A stretch of 64,000 bases of DNA from assembly GCF_050379415.1 (NCBI RefSeq), contig NZ_JBNRLS010000003.1:558001-622000 (forward strand), read 5' to 3'. Made by a program: the position numbers and the translations under genes. Under the pieces are notes generated by a model, which was not told where the DNA came from, searched no databases, and was given only the letters and a program-made list of their open reading frames with translations. Below, piece by piece: positions 11,626-20,665 of the stretch. Each line of letters opens with the position of its first letter. The first letter of the stretch is position 1. The stretch comes from Marinobacter sp050379415. Its GTDB lineage: Bacteria; Pseudomonadota; Gammaproteobacteria; Pseudomonadales; Oleiphilaceae.

Positions 11626-13719
11626 TTACTCGGGAATCCGTAGCTGGTTCCCGGTAAAGGAGATCCGGTCCCCCGGTGCCGGCTCGGCACGGATCACTGG
11701 CAGGTTTGCCTCAGCCAATGGCGTGGCCAGACTGCCCCTGGGGACCGTTCGGACCACCTGACTCGGAGGTAACGGACGCTTGTCGGTCAGGTGCTCCCAG
11801 ACCAGATCGAGCGCCTGGAAGTAATAGTGGTGCAGCGGGACGTAACGCTCGGCAATGCCGTCAAAGCCGTTGAGCACATCCAGGTGATGGGCGTTGAGGA
11901 TTTCATAGTAGCGCAGCCCGCTGTGCTTGCCCTCAACCCGACGGTTGAGACCGACATAGGGACGGGAGGTATGGTTGATGGGCAGGATGGCATCGGCCCG
12001 CCCCGTCACGAACACCGCAGGCTTGCCCCGCAGATCCCCGGTAGCCCGGACGGCCGAGATACCCGCCGCTATGCGATCGGCCCAGAGCGCCTGTTCGCCG
12101 TTCAGCGGCTCGCCGGTAACCGGGTCCTGGCCGGAGGCGAGCGCACGCAGGCACAGGAGCGCATCCAGGCCGTGATCCGCCAGCCCGGAGCTCGCGGACA
12201 CACTGGCCGCCAGCAACGTAGGCTGACCGACCGCAAGGTCGTTGACCAGGTTCACTCCACCGGTGGGGGGAATGCCGTTACTGGTGGCAAACAACGCCGC
12301 CTCACTGGCCGCGGGCAGGAGCGTGACCGAACCGAAGGCGTCGGTGGCCGCCAGGCTGATACCACACAAGCGATCCTCGACACCGGCGCCGCCATAGGCA
12401 TTGGCGTAGGTCATGGCAATGCTCTGAGCTACGGAGAGGCCAAAGTGCACCGGCGCCAGGAGGTTCTGCTCGGGCTGGATGCCAAAGTCCTCATTGAGGA
12501 TCCTCAGGGCATCCGTGGCCTGCTCCTCCACCGTCACCCCAGTCACCAACCCCTTGCTGGCCAGGGACTGACAGATGTTCTCACCGATGGCCGGCGGATT
12601 GAACAGGGCGTTGAGAGGCGCCTGGTCCCGGATCCCGGGTGCCCGATTGGCGCAGCCCTGATAGACCGCCACCGCCGTGGTGTAGTCCAGCAGGCTCCGA
12701 CTGTGGTCGCTGATCACCGGCCCATCGCCCTGGCGAATGGTGAAGCTGTAATCCACCACCGGATTGAGATTCGGCTCGGACACTGCAATGCCGTCGATCA
12801 GCCCACGATCGTCCAGCTCCGCGGCCCGCACCGAAGCACCGCCACCATTGGAAACGCTGGAGGCGATCACCAGGGTGTTGCGGGGACGGATCGTCTCCAG
12901 GGTTTTACCATTACCCAATGCCCGACCATACTGGTCATTGAGCACATAGAAGCCGAACTCGATGGACTGCAACACGTGTCGCCCCCAATCCGCTTCGGGG
13001 TTGACCCCGGAATGGGCATGCTTCCAGGCAAAGCGATCCGGCCAGTCTGCATTGAAATCGCCGCGCTCCTGAACGGAAAGATCGGCCCGGAACTGGACCG
13101 GCTCATCGGCCGGGGTCGGGGTGCCGTCGATTCGTTGCGCCATGTTGGAGGCCAGGTTGTGTGCGCCAGTGCCCGTCCCTTTGTCGGTGTAGACCACAGC
13201 ACAGCCCTTCTTCAGGCCCCACTCACCGGCGGTGCCGATGGCCCCGTAGATGCCCCGGGAACCGGACGATGGTGCCGTCACCAGGCAGGGCCGGCGTGGA
13301 TCGAAACTGTCCGGCACCTGGGCCATCACCGTCACCGGGATGTCGCTGCCCGGCACCGTCATGTAGGCCAGGTACTCATGGCCCGCAATCAATCCTTCGC
13401 CGTCACTACCCACACCCGGCCCGAAAAAGCTGCCATAACCACCACCGGGCACGGTATTCACCAGTGCCCGATAATTGTTGTAGATTGCCAATCGTCGTAA
13501 CTCGGCCGGTGTTGGATTGAGGGCATCGTCGAAGTCCGGTGGCGCCGGGTTCTGGAGTCCCGAGGCTCCAAGGCCCGCGGTGAGAAGGTCGTTGGTGACA
13601 CCGTCGTACCAGGTGCTTTGGACGGATCCCTGAAGGAACTCCGGGCGTTCGCTGAATGGTGGCGCAGCTGCGGCAACCCCCGAAGCGCCAATCAAGGCGC
13701 AGAGCATGAGTCGTTTCAT
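11626..13719 (-). CDS. D-(-)-3-hydroxybutyrate oligomer hydrolase
   Basis: Hydrolyses short poly-3-hydroxybutyrate oligomers to 3HB monomers. At 697 residues it fits the 3HBOH family. The signal peptide MKRLMLCALIGASGVAAAA marks export. The family N-terminal block LQGSVQSTWYDGVTNDLLTAG is near the start of the mature protein. The lipase-like serine motif SVSNGG (288-293) suggests S290 as nucleophile. The ATG at 13719 gives the signal peptide; the longer frame to 13803 would include the promoter. A sigma54 promoter and palindromes like those of dctP lie upstream, so the enzyme is probably co-induced with 3HB uptake. Confidence 0.9.
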   Translation of the reverse strand: MKRLMLCALIGASGVAAAAPPFSERPEFLQGSVQSTWYDGVTNDLLTAGLGASGLQNPAPPDFDDALNPTPAELRRLAIYNNYRALVNTVPGGGYGSFFGPGVGSDGEGLIAGHEYLAYMTVPGSDIPVTVMAQVPDSFDPRRPCLVTAPSSGSRGIYGAIGTAGEWGLKKGCAVVYTDKGTGTGAHNLASNMAQRIDGTPTPADEPVQFRADLSVQERGDFNADWPDRFAWKHAHSGVNPEADWGRHVLQSIEFGFYVLNDQYGRALGNGKTLETIRPRNTLVIASSVSNGGGASVRAAELDDRGLIDGIAVSEPNLNPVVDYSFTIRQGDGPVISDHSRSLLDYTTAVAVYQGCANRAPGIRDQAPLNALFNPPAIGENICQSLASKGLVTGVTVEEQATDALRILNEDFGIQPEQNLLAPVHFGLSVAQSIAMTYANAYGGAGVEDRLCGISLAATDAFGSVTLLPAASEAALFATSNGIPPTGGVNLVNDLAVGQPTLLAASVSASSGLADHGLDALLCLRALASGQDPVTGEPLNGEQALWADRIAAGISAVRATGDLRGKPAVFVTGRADAILPINHTSRPYVGLNRRVEGKHSGLRYYEILNAHHLDVLNGFDGIAERYVPLHHYYFQALDLVWEHLTDKRPLPPSQVVRTVPRGSLATPLAEANLPVIRAEPAPGDRISFTGNQLRIPE

Positions 13720-13785
13720 AATCGTTCCCTGTTTGTTTTTGTTGGCGAACCCGAGGCCGGCAGTTCCGCCGCCTCTGCCACTGCC

Positions 13786-13803
13786 ATGCGGATCCTGTGC
13801 CAA
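13786..13803 (-). promoter_or_regulatory. Sigma54 promoter of the 3HB-oligomer hydrolase gene
   Basis: The minus strand reads TTGGCACAGGATCCGCAT, with GG and GC doublets 10 nt apart and a strong -24 box. The -12 half (CCGCAT) is weaker than consensus TTGCA. The predicted start near 13776 leaves a 5' UTR of about 57 nt. Palindromes lie at about -98, -169 and -188. Confidence 0.75.
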
Positions 13804-13865
13804 AACGACAGGCCATTGAATTTACAAGTTTTTTAGAGATTGGCCGATGTCACAAAGGGTGGGGC

Positions 13866-13971
13866 TTCCGGATTTCCGGACAATCGGAAAAGCCAACCAG
13901 GTAACCAGGCCGATAGCCGCGCCGCCGGCTGGACCTGTCCCCGGTTCCGGACACTGTCAGGAAATCCGGAC
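13866..13971. promoter_or_regulatory. Palindromic activator sites upstream of the hydrolase gene
   Basis: TTCCGGATTTCCGGAC (13866-13881), GTCCCCGGTTCCGGAC (13937-13952, degenerate) and GTCAGGAAATCCGGAC (13956-13971) resemble the dctP-region palindrome. The last two are 19 bp apart, echoing the 20-bp pair upstream of dctP. Distances to the sigma54 promoter match those at dctP, supporting one shared activator. Confidence 0.65.
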
Positions 13972-13979
13972 AGGAAGAA

Positions 13980-15035
13980 TTAATCAGCCGGCGATCCCGG
14001 TCCCTGCTGAAGACGACCAACGCCGGCAAACTTCCTCCGGTACTGGGCCGGGGTTAGCCCCACTCGCTGCTGGAATTTGCGGGAAAAGAACGCCGCGTCC
14101 TGATAGCCCACCATCTCCGCCACCGCTTCCACCGAAACATGGCTGGTCTCCAGAATCTGTTTGGCCTCCTCCAGCCGCAGCGTCAGAACGTACTCGATCG
14201 GGGTCATCCCGGTGGCCTGGCGGAAGCGGCGATGGAAGGAGCGTTCACTCAGTCCGCTGAGGCCGATCATGCCCGCCACCGGTGAGGGCTGGTCGTAATG
14301 GTGCGCCAGCCAGCGCTGGCATTCGGCGATCACCGCGTCACTGGACTGGCGCTGGTGGTTGATGGCAACGAACGGCTGCTGGCCATCCTCGTGCCATTCA
14401 ATCAGGTGCACCTTGGCGACGCGGATCGCCTCGGCCTGGCTGCAGAAGCGGGCAATCAGGTACAGGCCCAGATCCATCCACGATGTGCCGCCGCCGGACA
14501 TGATCAGGCGCTGACCGGTGCCGGAGGCAACCATGGCCCGTTCCGGATGCATGCGGACACCCGGGAAACGGCGGGCCATGAACTCACAGAAGCCCCAGTG
14601 GGTGGTGGCATCCTGGCCCGCCAGCAGCCCTGCCTCCCCCAGCAGGACCGCCCCGGTGCAAGCGGTCGCCAGCAGTCCGCCCTTGTCCCAGTAGTCCCGG
14701 ATCCAGGCCACCTCGCGCTCGAACAGTCCGTCCGGCCCGTCCGCCGGGTCGAACGTCACTTCCAGAATGCACAAGGCATCGGGGCAATAATCCCGGTCCA
14801 GCCGGCGGGTTGGTCGCACCAGGGCGCCGTTGGCCAATTCCATGGGCTCACCTGCCACCGACACGATCTCCGCCCGGATCAGGGGCCTGCCGGCTTCCCC
14901 CTCCACCAGCAGGCTCCAGTCCCTGCCCGCCGAACCCAGCAGCTCCTGCATGCCATAGATCGGTGAGGCGGTCGCCTGGGGCATGGCCAGGACGCCGATC
15001 TGCACCGGCCGGGCCGTCTTCCTGTCATTCGCCAT
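13980..15035 (-). CDS. GlxA-type transcriptional regulator (DJ-1/PfpI + AraC HTH)
   Basis: Predicted cytoplasmic transcription factor of 351 residues. The N-terminal DJ-1/PfpI-like domain (about 10-195) includes the elbow TACTGAVLLGEAGLL. The C-terminal AraC-type double HTH ends with the signature YQDAAFFSRKFQQRVGLTPAQYRRKF. The start at 15035 has GAGGAAAT before it and gives the usual IGVLAMP strand near the N-terminus; the frame upstream to 15251 overlaps the divergent methyltransferase start. Family members such as GbdR, CdhR and ArgR control amine or amino-acid catabolism, but the effector here is unknown. The divergent methyltransferase is a plausible target. Confidence 0.87.
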   Translation of the reverse strand: MANDRKTARPVQIGVLAMPQATASPIYGMQELLGSAGRDWSLLVEGEAGRPLIRAEIVSVAGEPMELANGALVRPTRRLDRDYCPDALCILEVTFDPADGPDGLFEREVAWIRDYWDKGGLLATACTGAVLLGEAGLLAGQDATTHWGFCEFMARRFPGVRMHPERAMVASGTGQRLIMSGGGTSWMDLGLYLIARFCSQAEAIRVAKVHLIEWHEDGQQPFVAINHQRQSSDAVIAECQRWLAHHYDQPSPVAGMIGLSGLSERSFHRRFRQATGMTPIEYVLTLRLEEAKQILETSHVSVEAVAEMVGYQDAAFFSRKFQQRVGLTPAQYRRKFAGVGRLQQGPGSPAD

Positions 15036-15208
15036 GGAGATTTCCTCAGTGTTCCTGACCAAATCTTCCGCCATGGGGTAAAAAAAAAGCAAGTCCGGGG
15101 ATCCGGTGGCGGATTCGGACAGGAAGTGACCGATTTCGCTGAAGGACAACAGGAGCCAAGGGGGCACGATCAGGGGGCATCCACAACAATACCGTAAGGA
15201 GCACCAAC

Positions 15209-16309
15209 ATGAACGCACCCCTGAATCTCGACACCCACCAACCGCGGACACCGGAAGCCTTTGGTGAACAGTTTGCCACCATGGTCAACCACGCCGCCGT
15301 GGTAACCATGACCTCGCTGGGCCACCGGCTCGGACTTTTCGATACCCTGGCCAGTCTGCCGCCCTCGACCAGCCAGCAGATTGCCGACGCCTGCGACCTG
15401 AACGAGCGCTATGTGCGGGAATGGCTGTCGGTGATGACCACCGGCGCCATCGTTGACTACCAGCCCGAGGCCGGAACCTTCAGCCTGGACCCGGCCCATG
15501 CCGCCTGCCTGACCCGTAATGCCAGTCCCGACAACCTGGCGGTGACGGCACGTTTCATCCCCGTGATCGCCAGCATGGAAGAGCCCCTGACAGACTGTTT
15601 CCGCACCGGAGAAGGCCTGGCGTACCACCGCTACCCCTGCTTTCATGAGGTGATGGCGGAAGATAGCCACCAGACCGTGGTGTGCGCCCTGTTTGACCAC
15701 ATCCTGCCGCTGGTTCCGGACCTCCGGAGCCGTCTGGAGCAGGGCATATCGGTACTCGATGCGGGCTGTGGCCGGGGACTTGCCCTGCTGACCCTGGCAA
15801 AGGCCTTCCCGAACAGCCGATTCCAGGGCTATGACCTGTGTGAGGAAGCCTTCGGACCAACCCGGGCCGAAGCCCACCGGCTGGGCCTGACCAACCTGCA
15901 CTTCGCCGGCCGTGATCTGCGGGATTTCAACGAGCCCGGACACTACGACCTGATTACCTCCTTCGACGCCGTACATGACCAGGCCGATCCCGCAGCCCTG
16001 CTGCGCGGTATTGCCCGGGCCCTCAAACCCGACGGCATCTACCTGATGCAGGACATTGCCGGTTCCAGTTTCCTGGAAAACAACCTGGACCACCCGCTGG
16101 GGCCGCTGCTCTATGCCATTTCCTGCGCCCACTGCACACCGGTGTCACTGGCCCAGGGTGGCCCGGGCCTGGGTACCCTGTGGGGCGAGGAGCGGGCGGA
16201 ACTGATGCTCCGGCAGGCCGGATTCGGTGATATCCGGTCCCAGCGGCTCAACCACGACCCGTTCAATGTCTACTTCATCGCCCGGCACGGCGAGGGAGAG
16301 CAGTCATGA
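15209..16309 (+). CDS. Class I SAM-dependent methyltransferase
   Basis: 366-residue protein. A winged-helix/dimerisation-like N-terminus (about 15-95, with IADACDLNERYVREWLSVM) is followed by a Rossmann methyltransferase domain with motif I VLDAGCGRG (182-190). Its layout resembles the Rv2258c-like or O-methyltransferase branch of class I enzymes; the substrate cannot be told. AGGAGC (near 15198) serves as RBS. Divergent from the GlxA-type regulator across 173 bp, which may control it. The stop codon overlaps the ATG of a 31-codon ORF (ATGA at 16306-16309). Confidence 0.8.
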   Translation: MNAPLNLDTHQPRTPEAFGEQFATMVNHAAVVTMTSLGHRLGLFDTLASLPPSTSQQIADACDLNERYVREWLSVMTTGAIVDYQPEAGTFSLDPAHAACLTRNASPDNLAVTARFIPVIASMEEPLTDCFRTGEGLAYHRYPCFHEVMAEDSHQTVVCALFDHILPLVPDLRSRLEQGISVLDAGCGRGLALLTLAKAFPNSRFQGYDLCEEAFGPTRAEAHRLGLTNLHFAGRDLRDFNEPGHYDLITSFDAVHDQADPAALLRGIARALKPDGIYLMQDIAGSSFLENNLDHPLGPLLYAISCAHCTPVSLAQGGPGLGTLWGEERAELMLRQAGFGDIRSQRLNHDPFNVYFIARHGEGEQS

Positions 16310-16401
16310 TCAAGGTCCAGTTTCTGGACTATGTCCCGGCCAGCTATCACCATGCGCGCATCCGCAACCGCGAATCGCTCGTAGATTGTCCTGACAGGTA
16401 G
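16306..16401 (+). CDS. Possible small ORF, 31 aa
   Basis: Starts at an ATGA overlap with the methyltransferase stop and reads MIKVQFLDYVPASYHHARI before a short basic tail and TAG. The coupling geometry is right for a real gene, but the peptide resembles nothing I know. It could be the remnant of a longer gene cut off before the esterase. Confidence 0.25.
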   Translation: MIKVQFLDYVPASYHHARIRNRESLVDCPDR

Positions 16402-16421
16402 CAACAACAGGAGCCCTGCGG

Positions 16422-17327
16422 GTGAGACAACGCTGGAGCGCAAACCTGGCCGCCCTGATTATGGGCGGCCTTTTGCTGGCCGGGTGCGCCAGCCATGAAA
16501 ACGCACGCCAGGGGCCGGTAGCCTTGCCGGAGACCGGCTACGAGGTGCGCTCCCCGGTCCGTTTCTCGCCGGATGACTGGCCCGAAGCACTGTTTGCGGA
16601 CCTCTATCTGCCAGAGCGGCCGGACCCGGCACCGGCCGTGTTGCTGGTTCACGGCGGCGGCTGGGAACGACGCTCCCGGGAAGACATGACCTGGATTGCC
16701 GAGGAACTGGCCGCGCGTGGCTTCGCGGTGATGAACATCGATTACCGGTTTGCGCCGGAATACACCTTCCCGGCGCAGCTCCATGACCTGCAGGTGGCAA
16801 TGCGCTGGCTGCGGGAGCAGGCAACTGGCTACCGGATTGATCCGGATGCCATCAGCGCCTTCGGGTTCTCCTCCGGCGCCCATCTGGTGAGCCTGCTGGC
16901 CCTGACCAGCGATCCCGGGAATCCCCTGAGCGAACCCCACGGCGGGCCCGGGACCCGACCGGTTGCGGTGGTGGCCGGAGGCATCCCCAGCGATCTGCGC
17001 CGGTTTGATTCGGGACGACTGATCCGCCAGTTCCTGGGTGGTACCGAGCAGGAGAAGCCGGAAACCTACCAGCTGGCCTCACCCATGGCCCATGTCTCCC
17101 CCGATGCGCCCCCATTCTTCCTGTTCCACGGCAACCTGGACATGCTGGTACCGCCGGAGCAGGCGGAAGACTTCCACAATGCCTTGCTCGCGAAAGGGGT
17201 GCACTCCGAGCTCTACCTGATGCACCTGCGGGGGCACATCACCAGCTTCCTGACCGCCGGCGATGCCGTGGAGCAGGCAACAGAATTCCTGGTCCGTTTC
17301 GGTGGCGGGTCCAGTCATCAGCCGTGA
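16422..17327 (+). CDS. Alpha/beta-hydrolase lipoprotein (HSL/BD-FAE-like esterase)
   Basis: 301-residue esterase-type hydrolase with a lipoprotein signal (LLLAGC, C22), so probably membrane-anchored and facing the periplasm. The oxyanion motif HGGGW (77-81) and nucleophile GFSSG (148-152, S150) mark the hormone-sensitive-lipase-like branch. Acid and base are probably the Asp of GNLDMLVPP and the His of LRGHITSF. GTG start, with GGAG 8 nt upstream. It stands next to the methyltransferase on the same strand; substrate unknown. Confidence 0.85.
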   Translation: MRQRWSANLAALIMGGLLLAGCASHENARQGPVALPETGYEVRSPVRFSPDDWPEALFADLYLPERPDPAPAVLLVHGGGWERRSREDMTWIAEELAARGFAVMNIDYRFAPEYTFPAQLHDLQVAMRWLREQATGYRIDPDAISAFGFSSGAHLVSLLALTSDPGNPLSEPHGGPGTRPVAVVAGGIPSDLRRFDSGRLIRQFLGGTEQEKPETYQLASPMAHVSPDAPPFFLFHGNLDMLVPPEQAEDFHNALLAKGVHSELYLMHLRGHITSFLTAGDAVEQATEFLVRFGGGSSHQP

Positions 17328-17328
17328 T

Positions 17329-17688
17329 CTAGCCGAGACCAACGAACGGTGCGAGGGTTAACGCCAGGATGACCAGGATGGCGACACAGGCGGCAAGGAT
17401 AGTCACCGGCTTCCGGCGGAAGCTGTGCCAGAAACCCACTTCACCCCGGGCCTGGCGCGCTTCAAAGTCCTCCCGCTGCCGGTCTCGCCTCTGCCTCTGG
17501 TATTCATCCAGCAACGACCGGGCCCGGGCAGCCTCATCGTCATCATGCACCCAGAAGCCCCCCATGCTGATACCCCAGCGGCTCGGGGGCGTTTCGTAAT
17601 AGCGAACCCCGTGTTCGTCGAACAGGGCCCGGATCTCGTCGGCCTCGTCATCGGGTACATGGCGCAGATTCATCAGGTGGTGGGGCAT
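17329..17688 (-). CDS. DUF6164 family protein
   Basis: 119-residue small protein. The soluble N-terminus MPHHLMNLRHVPDDEADEIR (about 1-80) leads to a charged stretch rich in Arg and Glu, then one C-terminal membrane helix (ILAACVAILVILALTLAPFVG). The layout matches DUF6164, which has no known function. Convergent with the esterase gene, only 1 nt between stop codons. Confidence 0.75.
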   Translation of the reverse strand: MPHHLMNLRHVPDDEADEIRALFDEHGVRYYETPPSRWGISMGGFWVHDDDEAARARSLLDEYQRQRRDRQREDFEARQARGEVGFWHSFRRKPVTILAACVAILVILALTLAPFVGLG

Positions 17689-17775
17689 GGGCTTCCGTTG
17701 GCTGGTATCAGGATCGGGATTGCCTATATGCTAACAGCAAAGCACCAATGACCGAATTTGCCACCAGGACACTGC

Positions 17776-19188
17776 ATGAGCCAGAACCCCCTTCGTCTGC
17801 TGCTGGATTTTGACGACCGTATCCAGCGGGACAGGGACCAGCCCTCCGCTTTCCTCCACCGACGGGACCGTCGATTTGCCCTCGACTGCGAGCAGCAGGG
17901 AATAACCCCCGATGCCTCGCGCTGGCTGGCGCACATGGATCGCCTGTCCGGCCCGGGCGGCACCGTCACCGCCGGCAGCCGCGAGCTGCGACTCTGGCGC
18001 CGGGTCAATGGCGGCTTCATTGCCGCCGGATGCGTCATTGGCATCCTCACCATGCTGGGCTTGCTGTTCTATGACGGCGGCCAGCGCATCAACATCACCG
18101 TGATCCTGGCGTTTGTCCTGTTCCAGCTGCTCCTGGCGCTGGCTACCACCGTGCAGGCACTGGTCGGCTGGCAACCCTGGCGCTGGTTAGTGAGACGCCT
18201 TCACCGGGACCACGCCAGCCCCACACGGGCCCGGCTCCAACCACTGCTCATGGCCCGCGCTGCCCATGCCGGCGGCGTTGCCTTCGGCCTTGCCGGCCTC
18301 GCCACCCTGCTGGTGATGGTCGTGGTCCAGGACCTCGCCTTCGGCTGGAGCACCACCCTGGATACCGCGGCCTCCGGCTACCACAGCCTGGTCAACACCC
18401 TGGCAAAGCCCTGGTCCTGGCTCTGGCCCGCAGCCGTGCCGTCCCTGGAACTGGTGGAAGCCACCCGTTTTTTCCGGGCCGCTTCGGGCATAACCGGGAT
18501 TGATCCTTTCCGCTGGGGCCAGTGGTGGCCTTTCGTGGTCATGCTATGGCTGACCTGGGCCGTGATACCACGGGTACTCCTGCTGATCCTCAGCCAGGGT
18601 CTGCTTCGCCACCGCGCCACCCGGCTACTGGCCTGTCACCCGGGTATGCAGGCTCTGTTGTACCGGATGGAGACCGCGACCCTGGATACCGGCAGCGGCC
18701 ATAACGACGCCGCCGACCTGCCCGATACCCGGACCCGGACGCGCCCGGACCAGCTACCGGACACCCCGATCATGATCTGTTGGGCCGGAGCCGGAGAACC
18801 GGAACTGCCCCAGCGCCTGCAGGCGCCGGATACCCGCATTTTCCGGGCCGGAGGCCGGGCCACCCTGGCCCAGGACGACGAGGTGCTGGCACAGGTGGGC
18901 GACAAACTGGCCGGCCAGAAAGCGCCAGCTGTGATTGTCGTCACCCGCAGCTGGGAACCGCCCACCGGGGAACTGCACGACTTCCTGGAAACCGGCCGCG
19001 AGCGCTGGCCATCGGGTACCCGTGTGACTCTGTTGCCTCTGGCCAGCGACCCGAACCAGCTCCCTGAAACGCACCTGGTGCAACCCTGGCTTCGATTCAC
19101 CGAGCGCCTGACCCCGGGCTTTGCCTCCGTCGCCTTGCCACCTACCGATGAGCCGGATCCCTACCTGGCCGGGAGCATCCAGCCATGA
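17776..19188 (+). CDS. DUF2868 membrane protein
   Basis: 470 residues. The N-terminal half has membrane segments near 85-105, 110-135, 170-200 and 255-280; the C-terminal half is soluble and proline/arginine-rich. It matches DUF2868, which is nearly always encoded next to the DUF3482 GTPase that follows here with an ATGA overlap, so the two likely form one membrane complex of unknown function. I chose ATG 17776 (AGGA upstream) over a TTG six codons earlier. Confidence 0.8.
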   Translation: MSQNPLRLLLDFDDRIQRDRDQPSAFLHRRDRRFALDCEQQGITPDASRWLAHMDRLSGPGGTVTAGSRELRLWRRVNGGFIAAGCVIGILTMLGLLFYDGGQRINITVILAFVLFQLLLALATTVQALVGWQPWRWLVRRLHRDHASPTRARLQPLLMARAAHAGGVAFGLAGLATLLVMVVVQDLAFGWSTTLDTAASGYHSLVNTLAKPWSWLWPAAVPSLELVEATRFFRAASGITGIDPFRWGQWWPFVVMLWLTWAVIPRVLLLILSQGLLRHRATRLLACHPGMQALLYRMETATLDTGSGHNDAADLPDTRTRTRPDQLPDTPIMICWAGAGEPELPQRLQAPDTRIFRAGGRATLAQDDEVLAQVGDKLAGQKAPAVIVVTRSWEPPTGELHDFLETGRERWPSGTRVTLLPLASDPNQLPETHLVQPWLRFTERLTPGFASVALPPTDEPDPYLAGSIQP

Positions 19189-20615
19189 CCCCACCACCGG
19201 TATTCGCCGTCGTCGGCCACCCGAACAAGGGCAAATCCAGTGTCGTGGCCACCCTGTCCCAGAACGACGCCATCGCCATTGCCCTGGAACCGGGCACCAC
19301 CCGGGCCCGGCAGGACTATCCGCTGACCGTCGACGGCCAGAAACTCTACACCCTGGTGGACACGCCCGGCTTCCAGCGCCCCCGGCGAGTGCTGCAATGG
19401 CTGGAAGCCCACAGCATCTCCGCTTCGGACCACCCGGAGACGGTCAGGGCCTTTGTTCTCCAGCACCGTGGCGATGACCGGTTTGTCGATGAATGCGAAC
19501 TGCTGGCGCCGATCGTGGAAGGAGCCGGAATCATCTACGTGGTGGATGGCTCGGTGCCCTACAGCGCCGAGCACGAAGCAGAGATGACCATCCTGCGCTG
19601 GACCGGCCGCCCGAGCCTGGCCCTGATCAACAGCATCGGCGAGGACGATTACAGTGATACCTGGCAGTCGGCACTCGGCCAGTTCTTCCAGGTAGTCCGG
19701 AGGTTCGACGCCGTTCGCGCCCCGTTCGAACAACATCTCAGCCTGTTGCGTGCATTCGGCCAGCTGGAGCCGGACTGGGAGGAACCACTGGAACGGGCCA
19801 CCCGGTTCCTGTCCGAGCAGCGCCGCCAGCGCAGGCACCAGTCAGCGGGCCTGATTGCCAGGGCTCTGGAAGACCTGATGTCCTACCAGGAAAAACGCAC
19901 CCTGACCCTGAACCAGGTGGCCGAAACCAGCGATGCCAGCCTCGCCGAGTCCCTGAGGGACCGGTGGTACCGGCACCAGCGCAAGCGGGAACAGAATCTG
20001 CGTTTCGACATCGAGCACCTGTACCAGCACCAGCGCATCCGGCGCCAGGAAGCCGAACTCCAGTGGCATAGCCAACATGACCTGTTCTCCGAGGACACCC
20101 GCAAACACTGGGCCGTCAGCAAGCGTTACCTGGCCACGGCGGGCTTTGGTGCCGGCGCTGTGGGCGGCGCCGGCATCGATGCCATGACCCTGGGCTCCTC
20201 CATGGGAACCGGGGCCCTGGTCGGCGGCTTGATTGGCGCAGCCGGCAGCTACTTCTACGGCGACCGGCTGCTGCTTCCGGCACTGAACATCGGGCCCCTG
20301 AAGGACGGCCTGAAAACCGCCAGTTTCGGGCCTGTACAGGACAGCCAGTTCGGCTATGTTGTATTAGGGCGGGCGGTGGACCACTGGTGGCATATCAGTC
20401 ACCGGAACCACGCCGGACGGGACCTGCTGGAGCTGGAACCGGCCGACCACCACTGGCTGGAACAGCTCGACAAGACCTGCCGGCGGGAGATTCAGCGGGC
20501 CTTTGACCGGTGCCGGAAACAGCGGCCGCTGACCCACCAGCAAAGGGAAAATCTGACTGCAGCCATCGAGCAGGCGATGTCGGCTTATGACGACTGGCGG
20601 TTGAACCGGGCCTGA
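19185..20615 (+). CDS. DUF3482 GTPase
   Basis: 476-residue Era-like GTPase with G1 GHPNKGKSS (11-19) and G3 DTPGF (59-63). The G4 position is degenerate (ALINSIGEDDY instead of NKxD), so guanine selectivity may be altered. A helical middle follows, then a glycine-rich membrane-active stretch (GAGAVGGAGIDAMTLG and on, about 320-365) like a glycine zipper, then the DUF3482 C-terminal domain. Start overlaps the DUF2868 stop by 4 nt. Function unknown. Confidence 0.83.
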   Translation: MTPPPVFAVVGHPNKGKSSVVATLSQNDAIAIALEPGTTRARQDYPLTVDGQKLYTLVDTPGFQRPRRVLQWLEAHSISASDHPETVRAFVLQHRGDDRFVDECELLAPIVEGAGIIYVVDGSVPYSAEHEAEMTILRWTGRPSLALINSIGEDDYSDTWQSALGQFFQVVRRFDAVRAPFEQHLSLLRAFGQLEPDWEEPLERATRFLSEQRRQRRHQSAGLIARALEDLMSYQEKRTLTLNQVAETSDASLAESLRDRWYRHQRKREQNLRFDIEHLYQHQRIRRQEAELQWHSQHDLFSEDTRKHWAVSKRYLATAGFGAGAVGGAGIDAMTLGSSMGTGALVGGLIGAAGSYFYGDRLLLPALNIGPLKDGLKTASFGPVQDSQFGYVVLGRAVDHWWHISHRNHAGRDLLELEPADHHWLEQLDKTCRREIQRAFDRCRKQRPLTHQQRENLTAAIEQAMSAYDDWRLNRA

Positions 20616-20665
20616 GCCGCATGTTTATACTGTGCGGCTATTCCATCACAAAATGAGGAATGCGA

